Below, in pieces: positions 59,271-64,000 of a stretch of 64,000 bases of DNA (positions are counted from its first letter, which is position 1; each line of letters starts with the position of its first letter). The position numbers and the translations under genes were made by a program. The notes below the pieces were generated by a model. That model did not search any database and had not been told where the DNA came from. It was given only the letters and a program-made list of their open reading frames with translations. This DNA comes from Taeniopygia guttata (taxonomy: Eukaryota > Chordata > Aves > Passeriformes > Estrildidae), in NCBI RefSeq assembly GCF_048771995.1, contig NC_133037.1:2423001-2487000 (forward strand), written 5' to 3'.

Positions 59271-61544
59271 AAAGCCAATGAAATTTTATTTTCTTAATGC
59301 TACTGGCAATCTGAAGTTCCTGTAGGCTTTATAGAAACTCCTCAAGCTGGAATTCAGCAGAGCTGGTAAGCTGATTTCTGGAGATGCCTGAAGAGTTCAG
59401 TTGTGTTATTAGACAAAAAAATTAAATATTTTAAGTAGTTTGGGATGTCCCCATTGAGATCCCAATAAAAGTCATCCAAAACCTTTTTCACAAAAAGACC
59501 CCTGGGGGTAAAGAAGATTTTGCTTAAAAAACATGGAGATTATTTTCACAATTTTAACAATTCATCATGTTTCAGGAAACCACAACTCCCGTAACAGAGA
59601 TCCACTTCTGGTTGAATACATAAACTGACATACCTTTATGGAATTAACTAAATTAGGTGGATTTTATACCTCCTTAATGAACCAATACAAAACATGGTGT
59701 GAATCCCCTTAATTCAATTCCAAGCTGGATTTATTTGCTTTGGGAGATGTACAAATAGAAACTTAATCAAGTAAAAACATCTCTGGTCCTCCACTTTGTC
59801 TCCAGCTGGTATCTTTATATTAATTTAAGTAATTGGGGAAGGAGAGTCAAATAAATAAAACTCTGCATTTAGGGGAAGGCATATTTTATCTATTAAAAGG
59901 CCTCAGAAAAATAAGAATAATATTGGGGAGAGAGAACTGATCAACATTCGTCTCAAACAGGACTGGTGAAGTGCACTAATTAAATTAAAAATCTGAAATT
60001 TATAGTTTCAGTAGCAAAGCAGAAATTTTGTCCTCACCCACCTGCAAAGGTGAGGTATTTCTTAGGGATCAGGTGCTTTATTCCCTTGGGAATGGTAAAA
60101 TACAAAGAAGAAATAAGAAACTAAGGAAAAAATTAGGAAAACTTGTGGCAAGAGGCAGAGAAAGTAAAGCAATAATTCCTGTAAAGGGGGAAACTGAACA
60201 GTTCTTAGTCAGAACTGAAATAGATAAAACACATGTTGGCATTTTAATGCTTAAGTTTTTCTTTCTTCCTTTTTCTTTATCATCAAAGGAAGAAAAGCAC
60301 TTCTTCTCCTATCTTAGATCAATCTATCAAAGAGCAGAGCAGTAAAACTGTGTCAAAAAAGAAAAAATATTTCCACAGCAATGGAAATCGTTGAAGAAAT
60401 ACCTGTATTTTTGCTTGATAAATTATTTCTTCATTTCTATATTCATACAAAGCACATGTATTTTCCTGCTCTGTTGAACAGAGAAATCCTGTGAGTTCCC
60501 AGAGAAAGCTGCTATTAGGTTATTTTTCTCTGTCTGAAGAAGTTATTTGCTACAGATTTCAATACCTGGTGAAAAGCTTTGCTGTTCTTCCTGTGCCCTA
60601 TTGAGCACAGGTGCAAATTAATTTTTTAAAATGTTATTTTAAATGGAAGATGCTTTCAAACTTTAAGTTCAAGTGTTTTCTGTGAACCAGATTGATTTCA
60701 AACTAACTTGATAGGATCCTGAAGTTGCAGCAATGCCAATTTTAAGCAAAGTTGTGATTAGAAATGGACCAGTATTGTTTAGCACAAAAATTTGGTGTTC
60801 AATAGGATTGAGGCAAAAAAAGGGGAATCTCAAGAAGGTCCCAGCAAAGTTAAACAGGATTGGGGATGGGCTGGAATTTGCTAAGAAGAGATGAGAGACA
60901 AGCAGGACCCCAAGCTTGACTCTGCTGATGGAGAAAAGCTGCTCTCAGGAAAGCAGAAGACACCAAAATGAGAAAAAAACAGGCTGTTAGTGCTGATTTT
61001 CCCTTTAAATTCCCAAGTTTTCTCCAAGTTTGGAGGATATCAGCAATGCCACAAGGAAGTTCCCCACCGAGTGTGGATTGAGCTTGGTTCTCCCACAGGT
61101 TTTCAGCACTTTGCAGGGAAGTTCTGTAAGAGACGGGGTGTAAAGCTGTGATCTCACATTGCCACCCTCCAACACTCCTCCTGTTTTGTTGTGGGTTTTT
61201 TGTGGTTTTCTTTTTGTCAGGTCACTCAAATTAATTGGTTTCAACTTCATTTTTTTTTTTTTCAAGTGGAAGTTCATTAAAATGTTGAAAAAATTGCCAT
61301 CACAAGGAAAAGCACAATATCCTGTTAACAGTGTCAACCTGCAACTGCTCTGGCTTCTTTTTCTTCTTAATTGGATCTGTTGAATTTCCCATTCTGCTTA
61401 GCAAACAGATTGGATTTTGGGCAAATCAGCAGTTTTTTCCAGTGGGGGGGAACAAAAAAAAAATTATCAATAAATTCCCAACCATCCCAAATAATTTTCC
61501 AGATGTGGTGTTACCTTAATAAAGTTGTAGCCTATTTAAAACTT
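59271..61544. other. Unique AT-rich noncoding DNA
   Basis: No repeats or exons were recognised. A 105-codon plus-strand frame at 60028-60345, Lys/Arg/Glu-rich, shows no domain. There is a T run near 61249-61262. Confidence 0.4.
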
Positions 61545-61733
61545 GTTTCTTGTATGTTGAAGTCCTTGCTGAAGTGTCAGGGGACAATCAGTCACCACTT
61601 GTACTCAATAAACTGGGAGATGATACTTCAGGAATCGATGCAGCTCTGCAGAGATTTGAAAGATGTACATTTATTGGAGGAAGCAGTAAATAAAAATAAA
61701 GCCTCGCTGGGATTTAATTTCAGTACCCAATGG
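61545..61733 (+). other. Weak candidate exon
   Basis: The segment ends at a near-perfect splice donor (TGG, then GTAAGT, at 61734). A T-rich run ending 'gttgaag' at 61556-61562 could serve as an acceptor. Two frames are open across much of it: one belongs to a 147-codon frame (61371-61814); the other runs from about 61516 to a stop at 61691 and reads ...VLAEVSGDNQSPLVLNKLGD... Neither matches a protein I know. It may be a lncRNA or coding exon, or chance. Confidence 0.15.
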
Positions 61734-62461
61734 GTAAGTTTGTACTTGTGTGCATGTATAAATAACTTTATTATAAATAAAGATGCCAAAGGAAAGGGAA
61801 AATTGTTAACTTAGCAACTATTGACTAATATGCAAAAAATAAGACCAATGTCATCAAGTTGAACTTTGCTATTCTAATTCTGCATTCATTTGCATAAAAT
61901 CCTTGCTGATTTGATGCAGATAATTCCTGACTCTCCACTTCATCAAGGAAAATCGATTTGTGGCTATTATAGACTAAATCAACATTTTCCTGGTTTTTGT
62001 TCCCCGCCCCAAGCTCCACTGCTCTCAGAGGTGAGTTCCAGAGGTGAGAGAAGCAATGCCTGGCACTGTGAGTACACAGAAAGTACAAGGAATAATCTTA
62101 TCTCAATATTGAATTAATACTATTAAAGCTATTAAAGCATTTTAAAGACTTCTTGGCCAACTCACAATTAACACTTCTTCAATCTTCTTAAATTATCAAG
62201 CACTATGAGAGTAGACAAGGTCATTGTTTTATCTGCAATAAAGTCAAAGGAATTGCCAGAGAGTCTTACACGTATAATTAACAGTGTGCAATTTATTCAA
62301 TAAAGCTCTCATTTAATTACAGGAACCTATTACACTGAGTGATGCGTTAGGGGTGATTTATATCTCAGATGTAAATATTCAGAAAGAGGCCACCCATACT
62401 GAAAGCAGCTGCTCCCTGCTCTCCATCCATGTTCAACTTCAGTGTGTTGGTACAATATATG
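61734..62461. other. Unrecognised noncoding DNA
   Basis: A possible acceptor 'catttaattacag' ends at 62322 and is followed by an open frame of about 60 codons that runs into the CR1. This is a weak partner for the donor at 61734. Nothing else was seen. Confidence 0.3.
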
Positions 62462-62673
62462 AAATATTGAGAAGAAATTTCTCTCTGGGAGGGTGGGCAG
62501 CCCTGGCACAGGTGCCCAGAGCAGCTGGGGCTGCCCCTGGATCCCTGGCAGTGCCCAAGGCCAGGCTGGACAGGGCTTGGAGCACCTGGGATGGTGGAAG
62601 GTGTCCCTGCCATGGCAAGAGTGGAATGGGATGGGTTTTAAGGTCCCTCCCAACAATCCCTCCTGGGATCCTG
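62462..62673 (+). mobile_element. CR1 LINE 3'-end fragment
   Basis: The sense copy reads 'gagggtgggcagccctgg', 'ctgcccctggatccctggc', 'gtgcccaaggccaggctgg', 'gtccctgccatggca' and 'taaggtccctcccaac', ending 'tcctgggatcctgta'. It closely resembles the copy at 22053-22263. Confidence 0.93.
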
Positions 62674-64000
62674 TATTGATACCAGGCTCTTACAAGCTGG
62701 CAGTGATTATTTTGGGAAGATTTAGTGTTACCTGTTGGGTTTATGGCTGATGCCTCCTTGGTCTTCTTCAGGAGTGTGGTCTGGACCAACAGTCAAAGAC
62801 ACACACTGGTGCTGAGCTGTGCCAGGTGTTAAATCTGGTTTTGTTGGTGTTCCTTTCACCAGCAGCAAAGTTTGCTAGCAAGCCTGTGCTCTTTCTGCAT
62901 CCATAAACTGTGAATCCACACCAATTTGCACTGTTAGTAATACGAAAGTCAGTTTGGTTTTCTTTTTTCTTAGCATGGAAAATAAATATTCCTGATACTT
63001 GCTAATAAAGCTTTCCTTGCTGGGATGGGATTATGCACTTGTGCCTTCCCTGTGCTCCCAGGGCCTGTCTGCCTGTGGGTTATCCAAAATCCAAAAGAGA
63101 TTCTGCACAAAGCTTTAAACCCCAGAGCTTTTAAACTGAGAGGCATTCAGAGCTGCAATAAGTCACTGCCTCTGTGAGAGCTACACCTGTGCTGTTTTAG
63201 CACCAAAAGCACTGCAAATCACTCTATTACTTAAGTATTTTCCTCCACAGATCTCAGAGCTTTCACAAAAAAAGCAGCTGAATGAAGCCGTTTATATGTG
63301 AACAGAACACATTTTTCAACATCCATCCCTCAAAAAGCACTCACTCACGTTATCACAAATTTAAGCAACAACAAAAACTTCAAACCCAGTCAAACCCAGC
63401 GGTGTCAGGCTGACAGGAGTTGATGACACTCATAAAAGGAACAGCTTTCTAAAGAGACATCTCTCTCGTGGAAAGTGTTAGCCAATTGATAACACAGGTA
63501 ATATTCAGCACTCCAGATCTATGCTGATGTATAAAACTGCTGTCAAAACCACTGCCTTTATTGACATCAGCATGAATACTTTGCTCCCAAGGTAAAGACA
63601 TTATTGTCAGGAGGAGCTGAAAACATTAGAGGAGCTATTTCTCAGTTTAACTATGTAAAAGTCTGTTGTTAAAAATCTTTACGAGTCTTTAACATCAGAA
63701 AAATTGTGGAAGAATCCTGTTCACAATAGAACGCCTCACCTGAAACCTCGAAAGGGTATTTTAAGTGGAAAAACCACAGGATTGGTGGCAAACCCAGCTG
63801 TGCCTGCCCACACCACATCTCACACCCACTGCACAGCCCTGCCTGGGGCTCTGGCAGTTTAGAGAATCCAGTGGAAGGAAATTTCCTCAACTCATGAGGA
63901 AACTACTCAAGAAGTGATTTTAAGAGGCCATAGTAAAAAGTTAATCCAGCTGCACAGATCCCATCACATGGAATATTGCAGCACATCCTGAGAGCAACAG
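62674..64000. other. Unique noncoding DNA to window end
   Basis: No repeat or exon was recognised. A small inverted repeat, 'gctgatgt' and 'acatcagc', lies at about 63521 and 63563. Unique AT-rich sequence at 63400-63640 could be conserved, but this was not tested. Confidence 0.4.

Overview
This window looks like gene-poor nuclear DNA from a bird, most likely a songbird. The main evidence is at least 15 fragments of the avian CR1 LINE 3' end, on both strands and of very different ages, plus several retroviral LTRs of the short, TG...CA-ended kind typical of passerine genomes. Base composition is AT-rich with many poly(A)/poly(T) runs and minisatellites. There is no bacterial-style gene packing, no rRNA, no tRNA that I can support, and no CRISPR. 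I found no convincing protein-coding gene. All longer open frames lie in tandem repeats or transposable elements, or look like chance.

Layout. 1-11.2 kb: mostly unique AT-rich DNA with two CR1 fragments, a T/G-rich tract at 1.0 kb, a homeobox-motif-rich stretch at 1.6-1.9 kb and a (GAT)n microsatellite at 5.7 kb. 11.2-15.8 kb: a solo LTR (11333-11856) inside a dispersed repeat whose second copy at 15.43-15.59 kb preserves the empty site. 18-26.4 kb: a run of CR1 fragments. 27.3-28.1 kb: a 16-bp minisatellite. 28.7-38.0 kb: an accessory block with a 0.38-kb element present twice in direct orientation, two near-identical LTRs in inverted orientation, a fragment of a second LTR family and a third solo LTR. 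38-49.4 kb: largely unique DNA. 49.4-50.7 kb: a CR1 split by a 1-kb solo LTR that carries five tandem copies of an 81-bp unit containing its TATA box. 51.1-51.4 kb: an A/C-rich low-complexity tract. 53.6-55.4 kb: two longer CR1 fragments. 56.9-57.6 kb: a CR1 split by a tail-to-tail pair of LTRs that share one outer target-site duplication. 57.6-59.3 kb: a GC-rich block ending in two adjacent minisatellites. 59.3-64 kb: unique AT-rich DNA with one CR1 and a weak candidate exon at 61.55-61.73 kb.

Nothing here forms a gene system. The interest lies in transposon archaeology: nested insertions whose order can be read, one empty site, a palindromic LTR dimer and a duplicated LTR core promoter. Element family names rest on recalled family features, not on a database search, and identities are by eye.
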